Origin: Mesorhizobium hawassense
GTDB taxonomy: Bacteria; Pseudomonadota; Alphaproteobacteria; Rhizobiales; Rhizobiaceae
Reading direction: 5' to 3'
NCBI RefSeq assembly: GCF_003289945.1
Contig: NZ_QMBP01000006.1
Coordinates: forward strand, 186,001-250,000
DNA: 64,000 nt
This document shows, one piece after another, positions 54,935 to 62,551 of the stretch. Below the pieces are notes generated by a model. That model did no database searches. It saw only the letters and a program-made list of their open reading frames with translations, and had not been told where the DNA came from. Positions within the stretch are counted from its first letter, which is position 1. Each line of letters starts with the position of its first letter. A program made the position numbers and the translations under genes.

Positions 54935-55351
54935 ATGAGAAAGATCATCCTGGCCGCGGCCGTCCTGTCGGCTCTGACTGGAACGGCATCCGCGGTGTCC
55001 ATCGGTAGCGGCAACGGGAACGGCAACGGCAACGTCGGCGTCGGCAACGGCAACGGCAACGGCAATGCCAATACCGGCGCCTTCAACGGCAACTTCAACG
55101 GCAACGGCAATTTCGGCATCGGCAACGGCAACGGGAACGGCAATGCCAACATGGGCGCCTTCAACGGCAACTACAACGGAAACCTCAATGCCGGCATCGC
55201 CAACGGCAACGGCAACGGCAATGGCAACTTCGGCCTCGCCAACGGCAACCTGAACGGCAACGCCAACTTCGGCCTCGGGAACGGCAATGCCAACGGCAAC
55301 GGCAACTGGGGCGCCGGCAACGGCAACGGAAACGGCAACGCCAACCAGTAA
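54935..55351 (+). CDS. exported Asn-Gly repeat protein A (13-residue repeats)
   Basis: 138 residues after AAGGAGAACGTC. Signal peptide MRKIILAAAVLSALTGTASA. From about residue 33 it is eight consecutive 13-residue units of form N-x-G-x-x-NGN-x-NGN-x, e.g. NTGAFNGNFNGNG, NMGAFNGNYNGNL and NFGLGNGNANGNG. Hydrophobic residues recur at fixed positions 2 and 4. Composition is over half Asn and Gly with almost no charge. The regularity suggests a stacked beta-solenoid or amyloid-prone fold with Asn ladders, in the periplasm or outside. The DNA repeats in a 39-base period. No known family assigned with confidence; pentapeptide_2/PPE-MPTR repeats are the nearest in look. Confidence 0.8.
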   Translation: MRKIILAAAVLSALTGTASAVSIGSGNGNGNGNVGVGNGNGNGNANTGAFNGNFNGNGNFGIGNGNGNGNANMGAFNGNYNGNLNAGIANGNGNGNGNFGLANGNLNGNANFGLGNGNANGNGNWGAGNGNGNGNANQ

Positions 55352-55385
55352 CGCCGTCCAAACCGCTAGCGTCGCCAGTCTTTGG

Positions 55386-55563
55386 CTTGGCCAAGCTTCG
55401 ACTTGGCCAAGCTCCGAGTTGGAAAGACGCTGACGCCTCTGGGACCGCCGAGCCACGCGCCCGTCCCCCGCGCAAGGCTATCGCGACATGTCGCCGACGG
55501 TCCCAGTCCTTTTCAAGCAGAGAGGGTCCCTTTCCGAGCAGAAGTCCCTTCTCGAGCAAATGT
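55386..55563. repeat. tandem direct repeats upstream of repeat gene B
   Basis: CTTGGCCAAGCTTCGA (55386) is followed immediately by CTTGGCCAAGCTCCGA (55402). At 55508-55563 three units of about 18-20 bases follow one another (CCTTTTCAAGCAGAGAGG, CCCTTTCCGAGCAGAAGT, CCCTTCTCGAGCAAATGT). The region has no gene and precedes the ribosome site of gene B; it could bind a regulator. Confidence 0.5.
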
Positions 55564-55581
55564 CATGGAAGGAGTTCGCAC

Positions 55582-56034
55582 ATGAAACGGCGTGTCATAG
55601 TGGCACTGAGCCTGGCGCTGCTGAGCGCAACCGCGGCGAGGGCCGACACCACGACGGGCAGCCAGGCCTTCGGCATGTCCCGCGTCCAACAAACCGCCGG
55701 CCAGTACGGCCAGTATATCGGTTCGGATGTCAGGAGCATGAACCCGCTCGGCAGCTTGGGCGGCAATGTCGGTTACAAGAACAGCGGCAGCGGCAATGTC
55801 GGCGCCTTCAACAGCGGAACCGGCAATGTCGGGGCCTTCAACGGCAACGACAACACGTCCTCGACCAGCGGCAACGGCAATATCGGCTCGTTCAACGGCA
55901 ACGGCAACACCGGCGAATATGACGGCAACGGCAACATCGGTGCCGGCAACGGCAATTTCAACGGCGGCTCGTACAACGGCAACGGCAATGTCGGCGCCTT
56001 CAACGGCAACTTCAACGGCCGGGGGAACCGATGA
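55582..56034 (+). CDS. exported Asn-Gly repeat protein B (9-10-residue repeats)
   Basis: 150 residues after AAGGAG. Signal peptide MKRRVIVALSLALLSATAAR (cleavage near ARA-D), a 45-residue non-repetitive segment (TTTGSQAFGMSRVQQTAGQY, then IGSDVRSMNPLGSLGG), then repeats: GNVGYKNSGS, GNVGAFNSGT, GNVGAFNGND, GNIGSFNGN, GNTGEYDGN, GNIGAGNGNFNGGSYNGN, GNVGAFNGNFNGRGNR. The G-N-x-G-x-F-N core matches alternating units of gene A, so the two are paralogous in design though the period differs. Stop overlaps gene C (ATGA). Confidence 0.8.
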   Translation: MKRRVIVALSLALLSATAARADTTTGSQAFGMSRVQQTAGQYGQYIGSDVRSMNPLGSLGGNVGYKNSGSGNVGAFNSGTGNVGAFNGNDNTSSTSGNGNIGSFNGNGNTGEYDGNGNIGAGNGNFNGGSYNGNGNVGAFNGNFNGRGNR

Positions 56035-56492
56035 TCGGCCTGAAACCACCCATGTCCGCTCCGCCTTGCAAGAGCAAGGTGGCGGCGAGGCTGCTTGATG
56101 GAAACGGCTTTGCGCTCGGCACTTTGCTTGCCGCGATGCTGGTCGCCGACGCCTCGACCCTGGTCAGGTTCGCCGACCTTCCGATCGGTGTCGCCAATGG
56201 CCTTGGCAACACCGGCAATTTCAACGGCAACGGGAATTCCGGCAATTTCAACGGCAATGGCAATAGTGGCAATTTCAACGGCAACGGCAATGCCGGGAGC
56301 TTCAGCGGCAACTTCAATGGCGGCAACTTCAACGGCAACGCCAATTGCGGCAGCGGCTTCGGCAACGGCCATTCGTCCGACGGCAACGGCAACGGCAAGG
56401 GAGCCGCCGGCGCCCCGGATTGGTGCCGGTTCCTGAAGGGCCTGAATGGCCAGCTGGGACTGCCGCCCGGCACGATTCCGGATTTCGATTAG
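56031..56492 (+). CDS. Asn-Gly repeat protein C with Cys-containing C-terminal segment
   Basis: 153 residues, coupled to gene B by ATGA (ATG 56052 possible). An N-terminal basic stretch and hydrophobic segment (FALGTLLAAMLVADAS) could be an atypical signal or anchor. Then about six 9-residue units: NTGNFNGNG, NSGNFNGNG (twice), NAGSFSGNF, NGGNFNGNA, NCGSGFGNG. The last 30 residues (APDWCRFLKGLNGQLGLPPG, then TIPDFD) are non-repetitive with one Cys, and another Cys lies in the final repeat, so a disulfide is possible. It may cap or anchor an assembly of A and B (inference). Confidence 0.75.
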   Translation: MIGLKPPMSAPPCKSKVAARLLDGNGFALGTLLAAMLVADASTLVRFADLPIGVANGLGNTGNFNGNGNSGNFNGNGNSGNFNGNGNAGSFSGNFNGGNFNGNANCGSGFGNGHSSDGNGNGKGAAGAPDWCRFLKGLNGQLGLPPGTIPDFD

Positions 56493-56552
56493 AGCAATTC
56501 CAGGAAAGTGCTCGACGGTTGTCCGGAATTGCGTGAAACAAGGAGTTGGAGC
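56491..56552. repeat. intergenic repeat family A, copy 4 (short)
   Basis: AGAGCAATTCCAGGAAAGTG and TCCGGAATTGCGTGAAACAA with a shortened loop; the second hairpin is absent. Its first base is in the stop codon region of repeat gene C. Confidence 0.75.
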
Positions 56553-56628
56553 AGGCAGCGATTCGGCGCCTTTTGCGCCGACTGAACTAGTTGCGTGCGG
56601 ACGGCGCGCCGAGCAATCCGGCGTTTAT

Positions 56629-57336
56629 TCAGGCCACGACTTCGACGATTGCCGTCAGGAAGCCGGCGAGATCGTCGGTGACGAAATCGACGTCGTCCTC
56701 GTTTGCCGGGTCGCGTTCCCAAATCTCCGAAAAGGTCGGTTCGAAATTGCGCGGCACCACCAGCACCGTCGTCATGCCGAGCTTCTTCGGCACGGCCAGA
56801 TTGCGCGCCAGATCCTCGAACATGACGGCGTTGTGCCCGGTCACGGAGTGCAATTCGGCAAAGCGCTCATAGGTCTGGCGCTCCGGCTTGGGATTGAGCC
56901 CCGCCGCGACGATGTCGAAGATGGCGTCGAAATGCTCCAATATGCCGAGCTGGCGCGCGGTGCGTTCGGCATGCCTGCGGTCGCCATTGGTGAAGATGAA
57001 TTTGCGTCCGGGAAGCTGGCGGATCGCCGCACCCAGCACCGGATCCGGCACCAGCCTCGAATAGTCGATGTCGTGCACCTTCTCGAGAAAATCGTCGGGA
57101 TCGATGCCGTGCCGCTTCATCAGCCCGTTCAGCGTCGTGCCGTATTCCAGGTACAGCTCCTTCTGCAGCTTGCGCGCCTCGTCGCGCGAAAGCGTCAGCA
57201 GCTCGCCGACATAGGCGGTCATCTTGACGTCGATCTGCGCAAACAGATTCGAGTGATGCGGATAGAGCGTGTTGTCGAGGTCGAACACCCAGTCCGTGAC
57301 ATGGGCAAAGCGGGCGGGATCGGGCGTCGTTGTCAT
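56629..57336 (-). CDS. HAD-family pyrimidine 5'-nucleotidase-like phosphatase
   Basis: 235 residues from ATG 57336. HAD motifs: WVFDLDNTLYPHHSNLFAQI (motif I, DxDxT), FIFTNGDRRHAERTARQLGI (motif II), KPERQTYERFAEL (Lys, motif III) and NAVMFEDLARNL (motif IV). This layout (DLDNTLYP) is the SDT1/pyrimidine 5'-nucleotidase subgroup, dephosphorylating UMP or CMP-like substrates. In several rhizobia the orthologue neighbours dapD; here 4.6 kb separates them, holding the LOG gene, the kinase pair and the repeat genes. Confidence 0.88.
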   Translation of the reverse strand: MTTTPDPARFAHVTDWVFDLDNTLYPHHSNLFAQIDVKMTAYVGELLTLSRDEARKLQKELYLEYGTTLNGLMKRHGIDPDDFLEKVHDIDYSRLVPDPVLGAAIRQLPGRKFIFTNGDRRHAERTARQLGILEHFDAIFDIVAAGLNPKPERQTYERFAELHSVTGHNAVMFEDLARNLAVPKKLGMTTVLVVPRNFEPTFSEIWERDPANEDDVDFVTDDLAGFLTAIVEVVA

Positions 57337-57486
57337 GGCCTTCTTATGGCATGCCGACGTCGGAGTTATCCACAACTTATACGGGTCACGAAGTGTGAAA
57401 ATGGCGTCTCCCTTCAAATTTTAAAAGTCTGGGAAAGGTCACCTTTAACGCTTGCTGGCACACAAGCTCTCCGTTGGGAGCAAGTG

Positions 57487-58248
57487 ATGAGTCGCATATT
57501 TCTGAGGGCCGCTGCCGTGGCGTTCGCTTCGGTCGCTGCCTCGCTTTTGTTGACACTGATTGTCGTTCCGGCAATGGGCTTTCCGATGAGCCGCAGCGTC
57601 TGGCTGGCGTCGACGGTTTGCCCGCTCGTGCTCGCCTGGGCCGCCAGCGCCAGCAGCTTCTGGCAGAGCGACCGGTTGCAGAACGCGCATCGCGAACTTG
57701 CCCGCGCCCACGCGCAACTCGCCGCCGCGCACAGGCGCCTGTCGGAAAAGGCAAGCCGCGACGACATGACCGGCATGCTCAACCGCGAAACCTTCTTTGC
57801 CGCGCTCGACGGTTCGCGGCGCAAGAGCGATCGCGGTGCGCTGCTGATCATCGATGCCGACCACTTCAAGCGGATCAACGACAGCTACGGTCATCTGACG
57901 GGAGACGAAGCGCTGCTTCTGATTGCAGGCGCTATCGGGCGCGGCATTCGCAGCGGTGACGTGCTGGGCCGCATCGGCGGCGAGGAGTTCGCGGCTTTCC
58001 TGCTTGGCGCCACCGAAGTTGAAGCAAAGCATGTCGCCGAACGCATTCGCCGCGAGGTCGAGTTGATCCGCTTCCGCCCCGTCGACGAGCGCACCGTGCC
58101 GCTCACCGTCTCGATCGGCGGCATAACCTGCGGCGAGAGCGCAACCGTTTCCGATTTGATGCGCGCCGCCGATCGCAGGCTGTACGAGGCGAAGAACCGC
58201 GGCCGCAACCTTTCGATCCTCGACCGCGAGCTGCCGGAAGCGGCATGA
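57487..58248 (+). CDS. membrane diguanylate cyclase
   Basis: 253 residues from ATG 57487 after GGGAG. Two spans (FLRAAAVAFASVAASLLLTL and VWLASTVCPLVLAWAASASS) with a tiny periplasmic loop, a coiled linker (HRELARAHAQLAAAHRRLSE), then a GGDEF domain: DDMTGMLNRETFFAALDG, IIDADHFKRINDSYGHLTGD and the active-site RIGGEEF. GGEEF is catalytically competent, so it should make cyclic-di-GMP. No I-site is evident. It starts 150 bases from the divergent HAD gene. Confidence 0.93.
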   Translation: MSRIFLRAAAVAFASVAASLLLTLIVVPAMGFPMSRSVWLASTVCPLVLAWAASASSFWQSDRLQNAHRELARAHAQLAAAHRRLSEKASRDDMTGMLNRETFFAALDGSRRKSDRGALLIIDADHFKRINDSYGHLTGDEALLLIAGAIGRGIRSGDVLGRIGGEEFAAFLLGATEVEAKHVAERIRREVELIRFRPVDERTVPLTVSIGGITCGESATVSDLMRAADRRLYEAKNRGRNLSILDRELPEAA

Positions 58249-58422
58249 AGCTTCGCCGCCGGCGTTAGGAAGGCCCTAACCATGTCCATATTCAACCGCG
58301 CTAAACTTCCAGATGTAACGCGGTCTTCACCTGGGTTTGGCACGGAATTGGCCTTTCCCGACGGCATGTGTGCCGTTCAGGAACGGCATGCGTGGATCGA
58401 GGCCCCTATCGAAAGACGTGTC

Positions 58423-58581
58423 ATGAGCAACTTCATGAAAAGAATGTCGCGCCGCGTCATCGTGCAGGCGCTGATCGCGCTGCCCGCGCTGTCGCTGTTC
58501 CGCAACCAGCCGGTCGTGGCCGAGCCCGACGAAATCGTCGAGATCAATGGCTGGATCCTGCGGCGGAGCGACCTTGCATGA
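58423..58581 (+). CDS. 52-residue Tat-signal partner of the GMC oxidoreductase
   Basis: From ATG 58423, MSNFMKRMSRRVIVQALIAL then PALSLFRNQPVVAEPDEIVE and INGWILRRSDLA. The SRRVIVQALIALPAL stretch resembles a twin-arginine signal, leaving only about 25 mature residues. Its stop overlaps the GMC start (ATGA). In other membrane GMC dehydrogenases a small Tat-bearing subunit carries the signal-less flavoprotein across; this looks like a minimal form of that arrangement. The longer frame from 58282 is not needed. Confidence 0.6.
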   Translation: MSNFMKRMSRRVIVQALIALPALSLFRNQPVVAEPDEIVEINGWILRRSDLA

Positions 58582-60017
58582 TCTTCGACAGCTACGAAGC
58601 CTATAAGCGGGCCGGCTTCAAACCCAAGGCATGTATTCTCGGCTCCGGTCCAGCCGGCACGACGGTTGCCAGGAAGCTTGGCGCCGCCGGCATTCCGGTC
58701 GTCGTCTTGGAGGCGGGTTCGCGCGAATTCAGCGACGAGTCGCAGGACTTCTACCGCGGCAAGACGGTCGGCGATTTCTATTTCGACCTCGACATCACCA
58801 GGCTGCGCTTCATGGGCGGCTCGTCCAATCACTGGGCCGGCTGGTGCCGCGTGCTCGACAAGCAGGATTTCGAGCCCAAGGCCTGGGCGCCGGACACCGG
58901 CTGGCCGATCAGCCGCGCCGACATCGAGCCTCATCTGGCGGAAGTCCACGACATTCTCGAGCTTCCCGACTTCCGCCCCGACGTCCCGGTCTCGGACGAC
59001 ATCCGCTGGGTGCAGTTGATCAAGAGCCCGGCGGTGCGCTTCGGCGAGAAATTCGCCGACGAGCTCGACCAGAGCAGGAACATCGCCGTCGTGCTCAACA
59101 CGTACGCAACCGAGCTTGCCGGAGACGGCAAGCGGGTCACCGGCGCGAAGCTGTGGTCGAACGGGCAGGAGGCCGGCACCTTCACCGCGGACTATTTCGT
59201 CACCTGCACCGGCGGGCTGGAGAATTCGCGTCTGCTGTTATGGTCGAACCAGCGTTCGAATGGCGGCGTGGTGCCGAACGCGACCGCGCTCGGTCGCTAC
59301 TGGATGGAGCATCCGACCTTCGAGGGCGGCAACGCCATCCTCGCCAACTACTCGGAGTTCGAGGTCGATAACTCGAACGAAGCCTTCTTCTCACCGACGC
59401 TGGCGGCGATGGAACGGCTTCAAATCATGAATTTCGGCATCCGCCTGATCGAGTCGCCCTATCCTAATGTCAAAAAGCTGATCGCCGACCTCGCCTGCAC
59501 CGCTCCCAACATGGCGGAGTGGATGTCGTCCCAGCTTGACCAGAAGCTGCGCTGCGCCGCCCAGCTTTATGTCGCCTGGGAACAGGCGCCGCTGGCCTCG
59601 AACCAGATCGAGTTGTCGAAGGCCGATGTCGACCACGCCGGCGTGCCGCGCATCGAATTGCACTGGAAGAAGTCGCCGCTCGAGCGCCGCACGCTGCTCG
59701 AGGGTCTGAGGCTCTTCGGCACGACGATGGCGCAGAAGAACCTCGGCCGTGTCCGCATCGACGACTGGATCAGCAATGGCGGCGACTACCCGACCAATGA
59801 GGAAACGGCCGGCCACCATCATATGGGCGGCACCCGCATGGGAACCGACGTCTTGAAGAGCGTCGTCGACGCCAATTGCAAGGTGCATGGCATGGACAAT
59901 CTCTATGTCGGCGGTTCCTCGGTGTTTTGCACGTCGGGCCAGTGCAACCCCACCACTACCATCACCGCGCTCGCCTGCCGGCTGGGCGAGCATCTCGGCA
60001 AGGTGATCACGGTCTGA
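58578..60017 (+). CDS. GMC-family FAD oxidoreductase
   Basis: 479 residues without its own signal peptide. FAD fold KACILGSGPAGTTVARKLGA and VVVLEAGSREFSDESQDFYR, the GMC signature region RLRFMGGSSNHWAGWCRV, second motif YFVTCTGGLENSRLLLWSNQ, and C-terminal active-site segment TAGHHHMGGTRMGTDVLKSV followed by LYVGGSSVFCTSGQCNPTTT. Belongs with the glucose/gluconate/sugar dehydrogenase large subunits. Substrate and electron acceptor unknown; no cytochrome gene follows. Export probably depends on the 52-residue partner. Confidence 0.88.
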   Translation: MIFDSYEAYKRAGFKPKACILGSGPAGTTVARKLGAAGIPVVVLEAGSREFSDESQDFYRGKTVGDFYFDLDITRLRFMGGSSNHWAGWCRVLDKQDFEPKAWAPDTGWPISRADIEPHLAEVHDILELPDFRPDVPVSDDIRWVQLIKSPAVRFGEKFADELDQSRNIAVVLNTYATELAGDGKRVTGAKLWSNGQEAGTFTADYFVTCTGGLENSRLLLWSNQRSNGGVVPNATALGRYWMEHPTFEGGNAILANYSEFEVDNSNEAFFSPTLAAMERLQIMNFGIRLIESPYPNVKKLIADLACTAPNMAEWMSSQLDQKLRCAAQLYVAWEQAPLASNQIELSKADVDHAGVPRIELHWKKSPLERRTLLEGLRLFGTTMAQKNLGRVRIDDWISNGGDYPTNEETAGHHHMGGTRMGTDVLKSVVDANCKVHGMDNLYVGGSSVFCTSGQCNPTTTITALACRLGEHLGKVITV

Positions 60018-60098
60018 ACGCACGAAGAGCAGGCGGCGCCGGCGCCTGGAATGGCAACCGGCACCGCCTTGGCGCGCCTTTGGGTGAAATTGCGGGCG

Positions 60099-60266
60099 CT
60101 ACAGCCCGTAGACGGCGATGCGAGCCAGGACCGCCGCCGCGGCCAGCGCCACCAGCAGGATGCCGAGGCCGATGGGCGAACCCCAGCCATACCATTCCAT
60201 CGCCAGCTTGGCGTATTTGTATTCCTCGGCCGGGGTCATGGGCGCGCGGGTAGAGGTCTCGAACAT
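60099..60266 (-). CDS. 55-residue single-span membrane protein
   Basis: From ATG 60266: MFETSTRAPMTPAEEYKYAK, LAMEWYGWGSPIGLGILLVA and LAAAAVLARIAVYGL. One C-terminal span with a short acidic/aromatic cytoplasmic head, resembling in layout small cytochrome-oxidase accessory subunits, but the diagnostic motif is not clear. Divergent from the MarR gene, which may regulate it. Confidence 0.6.
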   Translation of the reverse strand: MFETSTRAPMTPAEEYKYAKLAMEWYGWGSPIGLGILLVALAAAAVLARIAVYGL

Positions 60267-60367
60267 TGCATGTCTCCGTGTTGGCGGCCGCTTCTGGCTC
60301 TTGCCTTGTGGGAGTCGCGGTCGCATATTGCTATTCTCGTCTTAATGTTAGACAGATTGATAGTTAG

Positions 60368-60856
60368 ATGATCGAAATAAATTCGTCAAGCACCAAACGC
60401 GATGAAATGACGAAGGCCGTTGGCCTCGCCGTCATGCGCTGGCAAGACGCGACACAGGCCTATGACGAAGCGGTGGGGGCGCGGCTCGGGCTGATCGCGG
60501 CCGAACGGCATTGCCTGGGCCTGCTCTATTCCGGGCCGCAGTCGGCGGGCGCCGTGGCGGCGGCGACCGGGCTGACGCCGGCTGCCGTCACCGCACTGAT
60601 CGACCGCCTCGAGGCGCGCGGCTACGTCACCCGCACCCGCAGCCTGGAGGACAGGCGCAGGGTGGTGATCGAGGCGACGGAGCAGACCAGGGATTTGTCG
60701 GAGCGCTATTACGGCACGATCGCGCGGGAGGGCGAAAAGGTGGTTGCGAGCTTCAGCGATGCGGAGCTCGCGACCGTGCTGCGCTTCATCAATGCGGCGC
60801 TCGAGCTGCAGAGCGAGCAACTGGCCAGGATCAAGGCCGAGCCAGACAAACATTAG
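60368..60856 (+). CDS. MarR-family transcriptional regulator
   Basis: 162 residues. Winged helix: AAERHCLGLLYSGPQSAGAV, AAATGLTPAAVTALIDRLEA (recognition helix) and wing RGYVTRTRSLEDRRRVVIEA with the typical DRR. C-terminal dimer helices end in QSEQLARIKAEPDKH. Two GTTAGA half-sites 15 bases apart (near 60346 and 60361) lie just upstream of its start and could be its own operator. Ligand unknown. Confidence 0.9.
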   Translation: MIEINSSSTKRDEMTKAVGLAVMRWQDATQAYDEAVGARLGLIAAERHCLGLLYSGPQSAGAVAAATGLTPAAVTALIDRLEARGYVTRTRSLEDRRRVVIEATEQTRDLSERYYGTIAREGEKVVASFSDAELATVLRFINAALELQSEQLARIKAEPDKH

Positions 60857-60927
60857 AACGCGCAAAGCGGCTCAGCGGCCTGTCGGCAACTGAACCGCCC
60901 TGAATGTCGGTTGGGCGAAAACCGACC

Positions 60928-61761
60928 TCAGACCGTCGCCGGGTCGAGCGCCGGCTGACCCTTGAAGCGTGAGACGATGCCGGCGAGATCGCCGCCGGCG
61001 AAAGCATCGCGCAGCGCATCGAAGGACGGCAGCACGAAATAGGCGCGCTGGAACTTGTCGATCTCGTAGCCGGTGCGCATCACCGTCTCGAGCTTGAACG
61101 GCACATGGTGAGCGTCCTTGCTCTCGACCGCGAACTGCAGCTCGGTGAAGGACGACATCAGCCCGGCGCCGAAGGCTTTCAGCGGCTGGCCGGGCTCCTG
61201 GATCAGACCGTATTCGGCGCTGTACCAGTAGAGCCGGGTGATCATCTCGTCGCCGCCCAGCGCAATCACGTCCTCGGCCTTCTCGCCATACATCTGCATG
61301 AAATCGGCGAACACCGGCTGGGTCAGGATCGGCACATGGCCGAAGAAATCGTGAAACATGTCCGGCTCGACGATGTAGTCGAGCTCTTTTCTGGTCCGCA
61401 GCCAGTTGGTCACCGGGAAGCGGCGGTTGGCGAGATGATCGAAGAACGGGCCGGCCGGGATGAGGCCGGGCACGGCGACGATCTCCCAGCCGGTCAGCCT
61501 GGCGAGCTTTTCGCTCACTTCATCGAAATCCGGAATCCTGTCGAGCAACCCAAGCGCCGCGACGCCATCCAGATACGAATGGTGCGCGAGCTTCCTGGTC
61601 AGCTTCGTCTGGCGGTCGCACAGCGTGCGCCACACCGCCTGCTCCTCGGCGGAATAGCCGTAGCCCTGAGCCACGGTGAAATCGCCGCGGCACACCGAAT
61701 AGTCGCCGCGAAGGCCCTGAGCCGCGCATTCGGCTGCATAATCGGCAACGCTGATCGTCAT
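60928..61761 (-). CDS. phhA: phenylalanine-4-hydroxylase
   Basis: 277 residues, the bacterial length. Pterin- and iron-dependent conversion of Phe to Tyr. Iron ligands His-His in FHDFFGHVPILTQPVFADFM and Glu in RLYWYSAEYGLIQEPG. LIPAGPFFDHLANRRFPVTN and the N-terminal VWRTLCDRQTKLTRKLAHHS are family marks. Divergent from the Lrp-type gene 140 bases away, which probably controls it. No pterin carbinolamine dehydratase is adjacent. Confidence 0.95.
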   Translation of the reverse strand: MTISVADYAAECAAQGLRGDYSVCRGDFTVAQGYGYSAEEQAVWRTLCDRQTKLTRKLAHHSYLDGVAALGLLDRIPDFDEVSEKLARLTGWEIVAVPGLIPAGPFFDHLANRRFPVTNWLRTRKELDYIVEPDMFHDFFGHVPILTQPVFADFMQMYGEKAEDVIALGGDEMITRLYWYSAEYGLIQEPGQPLKAFGAGLMSSFTELQFAVESKDAHHVPFKLETVMRTGYEIDKFQRAYFVLPSFDALRDAFAGGDLAGIVSRFKGQPALDPATV

Positions 61762-61900
61762 TATGTCCTCCTCGAAGATCGTGATCCGTGGATCGTGAAG
61801 CGAAGTTTACGGGCAGCCGATGAGGCAAATCAGCCTTGTTTGTAGATAGTCAGCCAATTTTGAGGTAAAACCACTCCGATCAACGCGGGATCGAGAAGAC

Positions 61901-62377
61901 ATGCCTCAGTTCGACGAGTTCGAGATAAAGATGCTCGAAATCCTGCAGCGCGACGGTCGCAAGCCCGTCTCCGAGTTGGCGCAGGAGATCGGCCTGTCGA
62001 CCACGCCTTGCGCGCGCCGCTTCGAGGCGTTGCAGGAAACCGGCATCATCAAGGGCTTTGCCGCGGTGCTCAGTCGCCGCGCCGTCGGCCTGACCGTCGA
62101 GGTGTTCGTCCAGGTGCGGCTGGTCAGCCACAGCGACGGCTCGCCCGAAAGCTTCATCGCCGCCGTGCAGCGCATGGACGAGGTCTCGTCCTGCTGGACG
62201 ATGACCGGCGACCACGATTTCCTGCTGCATGTCATGGTGCCGTCGGTCGACGACTTGAACGCCTTCGTCATGCACCGGCTGATGCGCCTGCCCGGCGTGC
62301 GCGACGTCCACACGCAACTGGTGCTGCAGAACATCAAGGGCCCCGGCCACGTGCCGCTCAGCCACCTGCGGCGCTAA
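61901..62377 (+). CDS. Lrp/AsnC-family regulator, likely controlling phhA
   Basis: 158 residues. Helix-turn-helix: DEFEIKMLEILQRDGRKPVS, ELAQEIGLSTTPCARRFEAL, then QETGIIKGFAAVLSRRAVGL. C-terminal RAM ligand domain: VEVFVQVRLVSHSDGSPESF, CWTMTGDHDFLLHVMVPSVD, MRLPGVRDVHTQLVLQNIKG. Divergent arrangement with phhA suggests response to phenylalanine or tyrosine (inference). Confidence 0.93.
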   Translation: MPQFDEFEIKMLEILQRDGRKPVSELAQEIGLSTTPCARRFEALQETGIIKGFAAVLSRRAVGLTVEVFVQVRLVSHSDGSPESFIAAVQRMDEVSSCWTMTGDHDFLLHVMVPSVDDLNAFVMHRLMRLPGVRDVHTQLVLQNIKGPGHVPLSHLRR

Positions 62378-62424
62378 AGCAATTCCAGGAAAAGTGTGAA
62401 GCGGTTTTCCGTCCGGAATTGCGC
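62377..62424. repeat. intergenic repeat family A, copy 5 (short)
   Basis: AAGCAATTCCAGGAAAAGTG through CCGTCCGGAATTGCG, abutting the stop codon of the Lrp-type gene; the second hairpin is missing. About 120 bases of unassigned sequence follow before the next gene. Confidence 0.75.
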
Positions 62425-62551
62425 CGAGCAAACGAGCCGCGAATCCTATCGGGCGATTTCTCCGGAAAAGCTGCGGCGAAACTGCTGAACCGCGCCAAGG
62501 CGATCTCGACATCGGCAATTAGCACAAGCGGACCAATCATGGAGGTCCGCC

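Noticed and set aside
55010-56400. Highly repetitive DNA resembling a CRISPR or minisatellite array
   Set aside because: The repeats (39-base and about 27-base periods) are in frame within genes that have signal peptides and ribosome sites, and there are no unique spacers.
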